Shown here: piece after piece, positions 11,380-21,204 of the stretch | How the letters are laid out: each line of letters begins with the position of its first letter | Position numbering within the stretch: position 1 is the first letter of the stretch | From: Actinomycetota bacterium | Lineage (GTDB): Bacteria > Actinomycetota > Actinomycetes > Nanopelagicales > Nanopelagicaceae | Length of the DNA stretch: 64,000 nt | Assembly (NCBI GenBank): GCA_009698815.1 | Contig: WLPJ01000001.1 | Coordinates: 62,001-126,000 of the forward strand | Reading direction: 5' to 3' | Notes under the pieces: model-generated | What the model saw: only the letters and a program-made list of their open reading frames with translations | Told to the model about the DNA's origin: nothing | Database searches by the model: none | Translations under genes and position numbers: made by a program

Positions 11380-11850
11380 ATGTCAGCACTTAATAAAATG
11401 ATGGGCTACCTCGGTCTAGTAGATACCGATGAGCAAGCCCAAGTTGAAGGAACTCCTGTACGTGCAACCGATCGTCCTGCTCGCGATGTATCACGTATGT
11501 CACGTGATCGCGCAGGGGTAACAGTCGTTGGCTCAACAGTTGCAGTTGCACAATCAACACAACCAGAAGTCAATTATCACATCATCACTTTGCAACCTCG
11601 CTCTTACAGCGAAGCGCGCAAAATGGGCGAGCACTATCGCGAAGGTAATCCTGTAATCATCAACCTTGATGACATGGAAGAGTCAGAGCGCAAGCGTTTA
11701 GTCGACTTCGCTAGCGGTTTGGTCTTTGGTCTTCACGGACGCATCGAGCGTGTAAGCCATAAAGTATTTCTATTATCTCCTGCCAACGTAAATGTCAGCA
11801 GTGAAGATAAGACCGCTGCTGCGCAAGCCAGCTTCTTTAACCAGAGCTGA
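11380..11850 (+). CDS. sepF: cell division protein SepF
   Basis: LQPRSYSEARKMGEHYREGNPVIINLDDMEESERKRLVDFASGLVFGLHGRIERVSHKVFLLSP. Confidence 0.95.
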   Translation: MSALNKMMGYLGLVDTDEQAQVEGTPVRATDRPARDVSRMSRDRAGVTVVGSTVAVAQSTQPEVNYHIITLQPRSYSEARKMGEHYREGNPVIINLDDMEESERKRLVDFASGLVFGLHGRIERVSHKVFLLSPANVNVSSEDKTAAAQASFFNQS

Positions 11851-11876
11851 TTTAGTAAGTAGGTCGTTAGATAACT

Positions 11877-12158
11877 ATGATTACAAACCTGCTCCTAACA
11901 CTTCTTGATCTCTTTAAGTACGCGCTCTTTATTCGCTTGATCATCGATTATGTCCGCATCTTTGCGCGCAACTGGCGTCCAAACTCATTTTTGATCGCTG
12001 TTTTCGAATTCATTTATACAGTCACTGATCCACCTATGAAATTTGTAGGCAGATTTGTTCCGCCACTTCGTTTAGGTGGAGTCTCACTTGACTTATCTTT
12101 TATCGTTCTTCTAATTGCTATTGGCTTAGCTAAGAGCCTCATCGTAGTTCTGTTTTAA
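11877..12158 (+). CDS. YggT-family membrane protein
   Basis: 93 aa, two predicted TMs, VTDPPMKFVGRFVPPLRLGGVSLDLSFIVLL; canonical sepF-yggT adjacency. Confidence 0.88.
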   Translation: MITNLLLTLLDLFKYALFIRLIIDYVRIFARNWRPNSFLIAVFEFIYTVTDPPMKFVGRFVPPLRLGGVSLDLSFIVLLIAIGLAKSLIVVLF

Positions 12159-12161
12159 GCG

Positions 12162-15100
12162 TTAAGCCTTTTCTAGGATTGCACTAATCGCAAGATCGTT
12201 ATCTTCTGCAGGAATGCTTGGGTCGTGAGTAAATTCCAAAGCTAAAACTTCATCGCTGATATGGCTAGCAGCCGATGAAATTGCCAAAACGATTGCCGGA
12301 TCAGTATTCCAACGCACCTTAATTCGATCAGAGATTTCAAAGCCATCGCTCTTGCGACGTTCTTGAATAAAGCGGATTACTTCACGAACATTTCCGGCAT
12401 CTATCAAGGCTGGTGAAAGTGCTAAATCAAGGGCAACGGATTCACCCTCATGGCTTGCCACCATCCAGCCACTCTTAGGAACTTCAGTGATCACCAGATC
12501 ATCTAATTCGATATCCCACGTTGCAACCTTGGTCGCACCACTTGCACGAAGCGTCTTAACCAGGGCTGTCGCATCGGTAGCTGAAATTGCTTTGGCAATA
12601 TCTTGAACTTCCTTGCCGTACTTGGCGCCGAGTGATTTGAAATTAGCCTTGATTGAGATATTTACTAAATCTCCATCGGCATCGGCAATATCGGCAAGGT
12701 CAATCACATTTAGCTCATCTGAAATCTGATCCTTCATATCCTTCGGCAACTTAGACCAACCATTTGCCGAAATCAGTGCACGTTGCAGTGGCTGGCGAAT
12801 CTTGATCGCAGATTCGGCGCGCGCGGCGCGACCAAGTTCCACGACCCGGCGAGTCATTGCAACCTGCGCATTTAACTCCAGATTAATTAGTGAAGCATCG
12901 GCTACTGGAAAATTAGTTAGGTGAACTGAATCTGCAGCCTTTGGATCGGCCATCTTTACCAACTCTTGCCAAACATGTTCGGTGATAAAAGGAACCATTG
13001 GTGCCAGTAGCTGAGTTAGCGTCACTAGACATTCGTGCAAGGTGCCAAGGGCGGCCACATCGCCATCCCAGAAGCGACGACGCGAGCGACGCACATACCA
13101 ATTAGAGAGATCATCGATGAAACGTGCCAGCGCTTTTCCGGCAACTTGCGAATCAAATTCTTCATAAGCCACATCAACTTCTTGGATTAACGAATTGAGT
13201 TCGCTCAAGATCCAACGATCCATCATGGAGCGATCTTTAACCGCTGGGATCTGGGAAATTTCAAAGTTTGATGACTGCGCATAGAGAGTATGGAAAGAGA
13301 TGGTGTTCCAGTAAGTAAGCAAAGTCTTTCGAACAACATCGCTGATCGCATCGTGGCCCACGCGACGTGCTGACCATGGAGAGCCTGCCGCCAACATGTA
13401 CCAGCGCACAGCATCGGCGCCATGTTGATCCATCAGCGCAATTGGCTCAAGTACGTTTCCTACATGCTTGCTCATCTTGCGACCATCTTTATCTAAGATA
13501 TGGCCCAGGCAGAGCACGTCCTTGTAAGAGCCTTTATCGAAGACCAAAGTGCCGATAGCCATCAAGGTATAGAACCAGCCACGCGTTTGATCAATTGCTT
13601 CGCAGATAAAATCAGCAGGGTAAGCAGCTTCAAATTTTTCAACTGAGCCAGGCTTATGCGGATAACCCCATTGCGCAAATGGCATCGCACCAGAGTCATA
13701 CCAACAATCAATAACTTCAGGAACGCGCGTCATTGTTTTGCCACAAGTAGCGCAAGGGAAGTTGATGTCATCTACAAAGGGACGGTGCGGATCTAAGTTA
13801 GATAGTTCTTGCCCAGCAAGTGCGCCTAGCTCTGCAAGTGAATCAACGCAGATTTCATGCTTTTCTTCACAACGCCAAATTGGGAGAGGAGTACCCCAAT
13901 AGCGATTTCGCGATAGCGCCCAGTCAATATTGTTATTTAGCCAGTCGCCATAACGACCAGTCTTAATTGTTTCAGGATGCCAGTTGGTCGCATTATTCTC
14001 GCGAATCAACGCATCTTTAATTGATGTAGTACGGATATACCAAGAAGGTTGTGCGTAATAAATCAAGGCAGTATGGCAGCGCCAGCAATGCGGATAAGGA
14101 TGCTCAAAGGGTTGGTGCTTATATAAAACACCACGCGATTTAAGTTCTTTTACTAAAATTTTGTCAGCATCTTTAAAGAAAATTCCACCAACTAGTGGCA
14201 CATCGCTTAAGAATGTTCCATCAGGTGCGATTGGATTTACCACCGGCAATCCATAACCACGACAGACCGCTAAGTCATCGGCGCCAAAGGCGGGGGATTG
14301 GTGGACCAACCCTGTTCCATCTTCTGTAGTTACATATGTTGCAAGAACTACAAAATGTGAGTCTGGGATATCAACTAAATCAAGGGGGCGCTGATATTTG
14401 GTGTGTTCTAGATCCTTACCTTTAATCCTCTTAAGTACTCTAATTTCGCCAGTTAAGGCTGACAGAAGAGGTTCTGCAACGACCAGTACTTCTCGGTTCT
14501 CTTCAACGATTACTTCAGCTACAACATAATCGACATCGGGATGTACCGCGATTGCAGTATTTGAAACTAGCGTCCAAGGAGTAGTCGTCCAAACCAAAAG
14601 CGCTGCGCCTAGGTCTGCAAGTTCACCAGATGTGATCGGAAAGCGCACATAAACGGAAGGATCTGTAACTGTTTCATATCCTTGCGCAAGCTCATGATCC
14701 GAAAGCCCGGTTCCGCAACGGGGGCAATATGGAGCAACGCGATGATCTTGAACCAAGAGACCTTTCTTCCAAATCTCTTTAAGGCTCCACCAAACACTTT
14801 CTACATATTCTGGAGCCATAGTCCAATAGGCCTGATCAAAATCAACCCAGAAACCCATGCGGTTGGTCATCGTTGCGAAGGCACCGACGTGGCGAGTTAC
14901 AGATTCGCGGCACATCTCATTAAAGGCAGCAATTCCATATTTTTCAATGTCGCCTTTTCCAGAAAATCCCAACTCTTTTTCAACAGCAATTTCAACTGGC
15001 AAACCGTGGCAATCCCAACCTGCTTTGCGGGTTACATATTTGCCCTTCATTGTTTGATAACGCGGAAAGACATCTTTAAAGACGCGCGCTTCAATGTGGT

Positions 15101-15272
15101 GGGTGCCCGGCATACCGTTAGCAGTTGGTGGGCCTTCATAGAAGGTCCAAGGCTGGCCGCCAACGCGCGCCGCAGTACTTGCCTCGAAGATTGAATGTGT
15201 GCGCCAGAAATCCAAAATCGAACGTTCCATCGCAGGAAGGTCGATTTGAGCAGAAATTGGGCGCATAGTCAT
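12162..15272 (-). CDS. ileS: isoleucyl-tRNA synthetase
   Basis: 1036 aa; YEGPPTANGMPGTHHIEARVFKD, GWDCHGLPVEIAVEKELG, KMSKHVGNVLEP (KMSKS-type motif). Confidence 0.97.
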   Translation of the reverse strand: MTMRPISAQIDLPAMERSILDFWRTHSIFEASTAARVGGQPWTFYEGPPTANGMPGTHHIEARVFKDVFPRYQTMKGKYVTRKAGWDCHGLPVEIAVEKELGFSGKGDIEKYGIAAFNEMCRESVTRHVGAFATMTNRMGFWVDFDQAYWTMAPEYVESVWWSLKEIWKKGLLVQDHRVAPYCPRCGTGLSDHELAQGYETVTDPSVYVRFPITSGELADLGAALLVWTTTPWTLVSNTAIAVHPDVDYVVAEVIVEENREVLVVAEPLLSALTGEIRVLKRIKGKDLEHTKYQRPLDLVDIPDSHFVVLATYVTTEDGTGLVHQSPAFGADDLAVCRGYGLPVVNPIAPDGTFLSDVPLVGGIFFKDADKILVKELKSRGVLYKHQPFEHPYPHCWRCHTALIYYAQPSWYIRTTSIKDALIRENNATNWHPETIKTGRYGDWLNNNIDWALSRNRYWGTPLPIWRCEEKHEICVDSLAELGALAGQELSNLDPHRPFVDDINFPCATCGKTMTRVPEVIDCWYDSGAMPFAQWGYPHKPGSVEKFEAAYPADFICEAIDQTRGWFYTLMAIGTLVFDKGSYKDVLCLGHILDKDGRKMSKHVGNVLEPIALMDQHGADAVRWYMLAAGSPWSARRVGHDAISDVVRKTLLTYWNTISFHTLYAQSSNFEISQIPAVKDRSMMDRWILSELNSLIQEVDVAYEEFDSQVAGKALARFIDDLSNWYVRRSRRRFWDGDVAALGTLHECLVTLTQLLAPMVPFITEHVWQELVKMADPKAADSVHLTNFPVADASLINLELNAQVAMTRRVVELGRAARAESAIKIRQPLQRALISANGWSKLPKDMKDQISDELNVIDLADIADADGDLVNISIKANFKSLGAKYGKEVQDIAKAISATDATALVKTLRASGATKVATWDIELDDLVITEVPKSGWMVASHEGESVALDLALSPALIDAGNVREVIRFIQERRKSDGFEISDRIKVRWNTDPAIVLAISSAASHISDEVLALEFTHDPSIPAEDNDLAISAILEKA

Positions 15273-15368
15273 TAGAGGGAGAGTCTAATCCCTCACCCTG
15301 ATTTGCATGATCACCCTAATTAATATGGGCCACTTCAATTAAAAGGTAAGAATTCACGCCCTCCCTGA

Positions 15369-16187
15369 GTGGCAAAGTTGGTGGTGCGCCAAAAAGAGCA
15401 TAAGGTGCGCGGCGTGCCAGCAAAAAAGAAAGCCTCTGCCAAGAAGGTAGCTAAGAAAGCCCCTGCAAAAAAGGTGGCTAAGAAAGCTCCAGCGAAAAAA
15501 GCGCCAGCAAAGAAATCTGTTGCGAAAAAAGTGCCAGCAAAGAAAGCGCCAGCCAAGAAATCTGCTGCCAAAAAAGCTCCAGCCAAGAAAGCTCCAGGTC
15601 GCCCGTTCCCTTCCAAAGTTGGCAAGACCACTCTTACAGTTGATGAGAAATCGCAGACCGTAAGCGTTGCAACCGTTGTTGCACCAGTTTCTACACCTGT
15701 GATCGAAGAACGTCGACTAGTAATGCCCCCACCTCCACGCCCAGTAAAGAGTGGCAAGAAAGTAGCGCCCCTTAAGCCAATTAAGGCAGCGCCGACTCCA
15801 GTTACTGCCAGCGATGGTGAGGCGCCATGGTCTGGCGCAGAATTAAAATCTGTCCGCACTGAAATTTCCAAGGAGTTAGCGCGTCTGCGCGTAGAACTCG
15901 CGCACGTAGAAGCCGAAATGAATGAGTTAATCACCGAATCTGGTGAAGGTGCCGGAGATGATCAAGCAGATTCTGGCACGAAGACATTCGAACGCGAACA
16001 CGAAATGTCACTAGTAATTAATGCGCGAGATATGGTCTTGCAGACCGAGCGCGCTCTTGATCGAATCGATAATAAGACTTATGGAAATTGTGAAGAATGC
16101 GGCTACGCAATTGGTAAAGCGCGACTTCAAGTCTTTCCTCGCGCAACTCTCTGCATGATCTGCAAGCAGAAGGAAGAGCGGCGCTAA
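15369..16187 (+). CDS. TraR/DksA-type C4 zinc finger protein with long lysine/alanine/proline-rich (PAKK) N-terminal tail
   Basis: C-terminal NCEECGYAIGKARLQVFPRATLCMICKQKEE zinc finger; N-terminal AKKVAKKAPAKKVAKKAPAKKAPAKK repeats; GTG start. Confidence 0.88.
   Translation: MAKLVVRQKEHKVRGVPAKKKASAKKVAKKAPAKKVAKKAPAKKAPAKKSVAKKVPAKKAPAKKSAAKKAPAKKAPGRPFPSKVGKTTLTVDEKSQTVSVATVVAPVSTPVIEERRLVMPPPPRPVKSGKKVAPLKPIKAAPTPVTASDGEAPWSGAELKSVRTEISKELARLRVELAHVEAEMNELITESGEGAGDDQADSGTKTFEREHEMSLVINARDMVLQTERALDRIDNKTYGNCEECGYAIGKARLQVFPRATLCMICKQKEERR
15414..15602 (+). repeat. imperfect in-frame tandem repeat encoding (A/V)-P-A-K-K units
   Basis: Repeated aagaaagcNccagcNaagaaa-like units in DNA; protein VPAKKKASAKKVAKKAPAKKVAKKAPAKKAPAKKSVAKKVPAKKAPAKKSAAKKAPAKKAPG. 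Confidence 0.85.
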
Positions 16188-16188
16188 G

Positions 16189-16671
16189 GTGCGCCCCAGT
16201 TCTAAACTCTGGAAAAGGCTCTACACGATTGCTTGGGCCGTTTGGCTCTTTGATTTTGCTACAAAAGTTTGGGCAATTAACAATCTAAGTGCGAGTAACC
16301 CCACCAAAATAATCGGTAATTTTCTGCAACTAACTCTCATCCGAAATTCGGGCGCCGCATTTAGCCTGGCACAAGGTGCCACGATTGTCTTTACTATTTT
16401 CGCAATATTGGTCGTGGGAGCAATTGCCTACTATGCACCGCGCATCACATCTGGTGGCTGGTCGGTAGTTCTAGGACTAGCCCTTGGTGGAGTCCTCGGC
16501 AATCTCACTGATCGCATCTTTCGCACCCCCGGGTATTTCACAGGACGTGTAATCGATTGGATTGAGCTGACGCATTGGCCAGTATTTAACTTGGCAGATA
16601 GCGCTATTGTGGTTGCAGCAGGTATCGCAATAGTTCTTTCGATCCGCAATATTTCACCGATGGGGGCTTAA
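16189..16671 (+). CDS. lspA: lipoprotein signal peptidase (signal peptidase II), GTG start
   Basis: LIRNSGAAFSLA, GGVLGNLTDRIFR, GRVIDWIELTHWPVFNLADSAIV. Confidence 0.94.
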   Translation: MRPSSKLWKRLYTIAWAVWLFDFATKVWAINNLSASNPTKIIGNFLQLTLIRNSGAAFSLAQGATIVFTIFAILVVGAIAYYAPRITSGGWSVVLGLALGGVLGNLTDRIFRTPGYFTGRVIDWIELTHWPVFNLADSAIVVAAGIAIVLSIRNISPMGA

Positions 16672-17610
16672 ATGTCACGCGAAACGCGCACTTTAAGTGT
16701 CCCTGAAGGTGTTGCCGGCGAACGCATCGATAGCGCCTTGACTCGCGTTCTTGGACTATCTCGCACCGCAATTGTTCGGTTGCTTGAAGATGGTGACATC
16801 ACTACTGGTGGTCGCGCCATGACGAAATCTGAACGCGTTACAGATGGACAAATTATTGATGTCCTAATGCCGGAACCGTTAAATCAAGATCCCATTCCTT
16901 TAACTCCACTGGCCGGTTTAACAGTTGTCTACGATGATGAAGATATTGTCGTAATTGATAAGCCGGTCGGATGCGCCGCGCACCCCAGCCCGGGTTGGAT
17001 GGGTCCAACAGTTGTTGGCGCACTTACTGCTGCCGGATACACAATCTCTACATCAGGTCCGGCTGAGAGAGCGGGCATCGTTCACCGCCTAGATGTTGGT
17101 ACTAGCGGCTTGATGATCGTTGCCAAGACTGACCGTGCCTATACAAAGTTAAAAGATGCCTTCCGTAACCACGAAGTCGAAAAAACTTATCACGCACTAG
17201 TGCAAGGACATATGGATCCAGTCACCGGAACAATTGATGCACCGATTGATCGCCACCCTAAAGAAGATCATCGCTTTGCAGTTGTTGCAACAGGGAAAGA
17301 AAGCATTACGCATTATGAAGTAATCGAGTTCTACCGCTCGGTCTCGCTCGTAAAAGTTGAATTAGAAACTGGGCGTACTCATCAAATTCGCGTTCACTTC
17401 TCTGCACTAAACCACCCATTAGTTGGTGACACGACTTATGGCGCAGATCCAGTGCTCGGTAAATCTTTGGGGATGTCGCGACCTTGGTTGCACGCCCTCG
17501 AACTGCGCTTTGACCATCCTGTTAGCAAGCAACCGCTACTTTTAAAGGCTGCCTATGCACCTGACCTTCAGGCTTGTCTGGCGTTGCTATCCGAAGCCGT
17601 TCTGCCTTAA
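16672..17610 (+). CDS. rluD: RluA/RluD-family 23S rRNA pseudouridine synthase
   Basis: S4-like N-terminus; GIVHRLDVGTSGLMIVAKT; LETGRTHQIRVHFSALNHPLVGD. Confidence 0.92.
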   Translation: MSRETRTLSVPEGVAGERIDSALTRVLGLSRTAIVRLLEDGDITTGGRAMTKSERVTDGQIIDVLMPEPLNQDPIPLTPLAGLTVVYDDEDIVVIDKPVGCAAHPSPGWMGPTVVGALTAAGYTISTSGPAERAGIVHRLDVGTSGLMIVAKTDRAYTKLKDAFRNHEVEKTYHALVQGHMDPVTGTIDAPIDRHPKEDHRFAVVATGKESITHYEVIEFYRSVSLVKVELETGRTHQIRVHFSALNHPLVGDTTYGADPVLGKSLGMSRPWLHALELRFDHPVSKQPLLLKAAYAPDLQACLALLSEAVLP

Positions 17611-17629
17611 CCACTAACCTTGTGCAACT

Positions 17630-20600
17630 GTGACGACCGTTAACCCAACAACTACTGCGAATAAGCGCGACTCTTTCGTACACCTGCACGTTCACACCGA
17701 ATACTCAATGCTCGATGGCGCCGCTCGCGTTGGCGATTTAGTCGAAGAAGTTGCGCGCCTGGAAATGCCAGCGATTGCAATGACAGATCACGGAAATGTT
17801 TTTGGCGCTTTTGATTTTTATAAGCAAGCCACCAAGGCCGGGGTAAAACCAATCATCGGAATCGAAGCCTATGTCGCACCTGAGTCGCGCCACGATAAAA
17901 AACGTGTGCAATGGGCAGATGGCGGAGATGATGATGTCTCCGGCGGCGGCGCATATACACATATGACGATCTTGGCTGAGAACAACCACGGCTTAGCAAA
18001 CCTATTTCGCCTTTCCTCGCTGGCATCCCTTGAAGGTTATTACTACAAACCACGCATGGATCGTGAACTGTTATCGAAGTATGCCGATGGGCTAATTGCA
18101 ACTACGGGATGTCCGGGTGGCGAAATTCAGACTCGCTTGCGTATGGGCAATTACAAAGAAGCGATGCGTGCGGCAAGTGACTACCGAGATATTTTTGGAG
18201 CAAATAATTTCTTTCTAGAGTTAATGGATCACGGAATTGAGGTTGAAACGCGAGTAAAAGCAGATTTACTAAAGCTAGGCCGTGAATTAAAACTGCCGCT
18301 GCTTGCCACAAATGATCTGCACTACACGCGACATGAAGATGCCCCGGCACACGAGGCGCTGCTCTGCGTTCAATCCGGTTCAACTCTGGCCGATCCAAAG
18401 CGATTTAAATTCGATAATGATGAGTTCTATTTAAAAACTCCCGCTCAAATGCGCGAACTCTTCAGAGATATCCCAGAAGCGTGCGATAACACCTTGCTTA
18501 TTGCTGAGCGTTGTAACGTCAAATTGCGCGAGGGTGAAAATTTAATGCCAGCCTTTACTGTTCCAACGGGGGAGACCGAAGATAGTTGGTTACGTAAAGA
18601 ATCCGAACGTGGATTGCAAAATCGTTTTGGTGACAGAGTCACTCAGCCTCATGTAGATCGTCTTAACTATGAACTTGGCGTTATGGAGAAGATGGGATTT
18701 CCTGGCTACTTCCTCGTAGTTGCAGACTTAGTTAGCTATGCCAAGAAAGTTGGAATTCGAGTTGGCCCAGGTCGTGGATCGGCTGCAGGATCTTTAGTTG
18801 CTTACTCACTTGGCATAACTGGCTTGGATCCCATCGAACATGGATTACTTTTCGAACGCTTCTTAAATCCAGAACGTATCTCAATGCCGGATATTGATCT
18901 GGACTTTGATGAAAGACGTCGCGGAGAAATGATTCGCTATGCAACTGAAAAATATGGCGCAGATCGTGTTGCGCAGATAATTACCTACGGAACAATTAAA
19001 TCAAAACAATCCATTAAGGATGCCACCCGCGTTCTTGGATACCCATATGTAATTGGTGAGAAGTTAACTAAGGCTCTTCCGCCATCGGTGATGGGTAAAG
19101 ACATTTCTCTATCTGGCGTCTTTGATACGACTGATCCACGTCATGGTGAAGCGGGTGAATTCCGCGATCTCTATCAAAGTGATCCAGATTCTAAGAAAGT
19201 TGTTGATCTAGCGCGAGGTTTAGAAGGTTTGAAGCGTCAGTGGGGAGTTCACGCTGCAGGTGTAATTCTCTCGCGGGAGCCACTGCTGGATGTAATTCCA
19301 ATCCATCGCCGCGAGGCTGACGGTGCGATCATCACCCAATTCGATATGGGTGCTTGCGAATCTACTGGTTTATTGAAGATGGACTTCCTAGGCCTGCGAA
19401 ATCTTTCGGTACTAGATGATGCGCTCTTAAACATTACAGAAAATCAAGGTATCGATGTAGTGCTGGAAGATTTACCACTTCATGATCAAAAGACTTTTGA
19501 ACTCTTATCGCGCGGTGACACACTTGGTGTGTTCCAACTCGATGGTGGACCAATGCGCGCGCTACTGCGCAGCATGGCGCCCGATTCATTTGCAGATATT
19601 TCCGCGGTTATCGCCCTTTATCGCCCCGGACCAATGGGAGAAAATGCCCACAATAACTATGCCGATCGTAAGAATGGACGCAAGCCGGTAGAACCAATTC
19701 ACCCAGAACTCTTTGAACCGCTACAAGAGATTTTGGGAGATACCTACGGTCTTATTGTTTATCAAGAACAGGTAATGGCGATTGCCCAAAAGGTTGCAGG
19801 ATTCTCACTTGGCCGCGCCGATTTATTACGTAAGGCGATGGGTAAGAAGAATAAAGAAATTCTAGATAAAGAATATGTGCCATTCGAAGCTGGCATGAAA
19901 GCAAATGGTTTCTCAACTGGCGCCATTACACGTTTGTGGGATGTTTTGATCCCATTCTCGGATTACGCATTCAACCGTGCCCACAGCGCTGGATACGGCG
20001 TTGTTTCATTCTGGACTGGTTACTTAAAAGCAAACTACCCAACCGAATATATGGCGGCGTTGCTGACAAGTGTGCGTGATGATAAAGATAAATCTGCCCT
20101 CTATTTATCGGAGTGTCGCCGGATGGGAATTAAAGTTTTGCCGCCTGATGTAAATGAATCAAATGCCGAATACACCGCGCGCGGTAAAGATATTCGCTTT
20201 GGGCTTGCTGCAATACGCAACGTCGGCGAAGGTGTTGTGGCGTCAATTAAGAGTGCACGCGCAACTAAGGGCGCATTCACATCTTTTGGAGATTTCCTAG
20301 CCAAAGTCGATGCGCAGGTTTGCAATAAGAAAACGATTGAATCACTCATTAAAGGTGGAGCATTTGATTCCTTGCAGCATTCTCGCAAAGGCTTAATGAC
20401 AATTCACCTTGAGGCAATTGATTCGGTTATTGAAACTAAACGCGCTGAGGCGATCGGACAATTTGATCTCTTCGGTGGAGAATCGATGACCCAAGTTGCT
20501 GGCCTTGATATTGAGATTCCAGCTTTCGAATGGGACAAGGCGACGCTATTAGTTTTTGAACGCGAAATGCTGGGGCTTTACGTATCTGATCATCCATTGT

Positions 20601-21163
20601 TAGGCGTGGAACATATTTTGCGTTCCAACACTGACATGTCCATCAGTGCACTTTTAGCCGATGACAGCACTCCAGATGGCATGGTCACACTTGGGGGCTT
20701 AATTACCGGCGTGCAAAGAAAAGTTTCTCGTCAGGGATCATCTTGGGCGATCGTTAGCCTAGAAGATCTTGAAGGCGCAATAGAAGTTCTTTTCTTTTCA
20801 AATACTTACAATCAATATGCGATGACGCTAATTGAAGATCGAGTCGTAACCGTGCGCGGACGTTTCGAACGTCGCGATGAAGTAGTGAGATTTACCGCAC
20901 TAGAAATGAAATCTCTCGATATTTCAACTGGTCCGGTTGGTCCGCTGCTCATCTCGCTGCCGGTTTCACAATGCACTCCGCCTATTGTCGATCGCATGAA
21001 AGAAATCTTGCGCTCTCACCCTGGAAAGCGCGAAGTTCATATGCAAATAGATGATCAAGGGACTCTGACGACTATGAAGATCGATGCGTTAGTCACTGCA
21101 TCCCCAAGTCTGAGCGCCGATCTCAAATCAATTCTCGGACCAGACTGCTTGATCCGAATTTAA
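17630..21163 (+). CDS. dnaE: DNA polymerase III alpha subunit
   Basis: 1177 aa; PHP domain VHLHVHTEYSMLDGA; GPGRGSAAGSLVAYSLGIT; PDIDLDFDERRR; AFNRAHSAGYG. Confidence 0.97.
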   Translation: MTTVNPTTTANKRDSFVHLHVHTEYSMLDGAARVGDLVEEVARLEMPAIAMTDHGNVFGAFDFYKQATKAGVKPIIGIEAYVAPESRHDKKRVQWADGGDDDVSGGGAYTHMTILAENNHGLANLFRLSSLASLEGYYYKPRMDRELLSKYADGLIATTGCPGGEIQTRLRMGNYKEAMRAASDYRDIFGANNFFLELMDHGIEVETRVKADLLKLGRELKLPLLATNDLHYTRHEDAPAHEALLCVQSGSTLADPKRFKFDNDEFYLKTPAQMRELFRDIPEACDNTLLIAERCNVKLREGENLMPAFTVPTGETEDSWLRKESERGLQNRFGDRVTQPHVDRLNYELGVMEKMGFPGYFLVVADLVSYAKKVGIRVGPGRGSAAGSLVAYSLGITGLDPIEHGLLFERFLNPERISMPDIDLDFDERRRGEMIRYATEKYGADRVAQIITYGTIKSKQSIKDATRVLGYPYVIGEKLTKALPPSVMGKDISLSGVFDTTDPRHGEAGEFRDLYQSDPDSKKVVDLARGLEGLKRQWGVHAAGVILSREPLLDVIPIHRREADGAIITQFDMGACESTGLLKMDFLGLRNLSVLDDALLNITENQGIDVVLEDLPLHDQKTFELLSRGDTLGVFQLDGGPMRALLRSMAPDSFADISAVIALYRPGPMGENAHNNYADRKNGRKPVEPIHPELFEPLQEILGDTYGLIVYQEQVMAIAQKVAGFSLGRADLLRKAMGKKNKEILDKEYVPFEAGMKANGFSTGAITRLWDVLIPFSDYAFNRAHSAGYGVVSFWTGYLKANYPTEYMAALLTSVRDDKDKSALYLSECRRMGIKVLPPDVNESNAEYTARGKDIRFGLAAIRNVGEGVVASIKSARATKGAFTSFGDFLAKVDAQVCNKKTIESLIKGGAFDSLQHSRKGLMTIHLEAIDSVIETKRAEAIGQFDLFGGESMTQVAGLDIEIPAFEWDKATLLVFEREMLGLYVSDHPLLGVEHILRSNTDMSISALLADDSTPDGMVTLGGLITGVQRKVSRQGSSWAIVSLEDLEGAIEVLFFSNTYNQYAMTLIEDRVVTVRGRFERRDEVVRFTALEMKSLDISTGPVGPLLISLPVSQCTPPIVDRMKEILRSHPGKREVHMQIDDQGTLTTMKIDALVTASPSLSADLKSILGPDCLIRI

Positions 21164-21204
21164 TCGCCGTACTTGTACTACGGACCAGCCATTAGACTTG
21201 GTCC

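Noticed and set aside
13367-15194. Plus-strand ORFs (63, 170, 66 aa) inside ileS
   Set aside because: Antisense to ileS motifs; no recognisable products.
15414-15602. Short tandem repeats resembling a CRISPR-like array
   Set aside because: Repeats are in frame and encode PAKK units; no unique spacers of constant length, no cas genes.
15335-15934. 199 aa antisense ORF rich in FLAGAFFAG repeats
   Set aside because: Mirror image of the PAKK repeat of the DksA-like gene; low complexity and no independent support.
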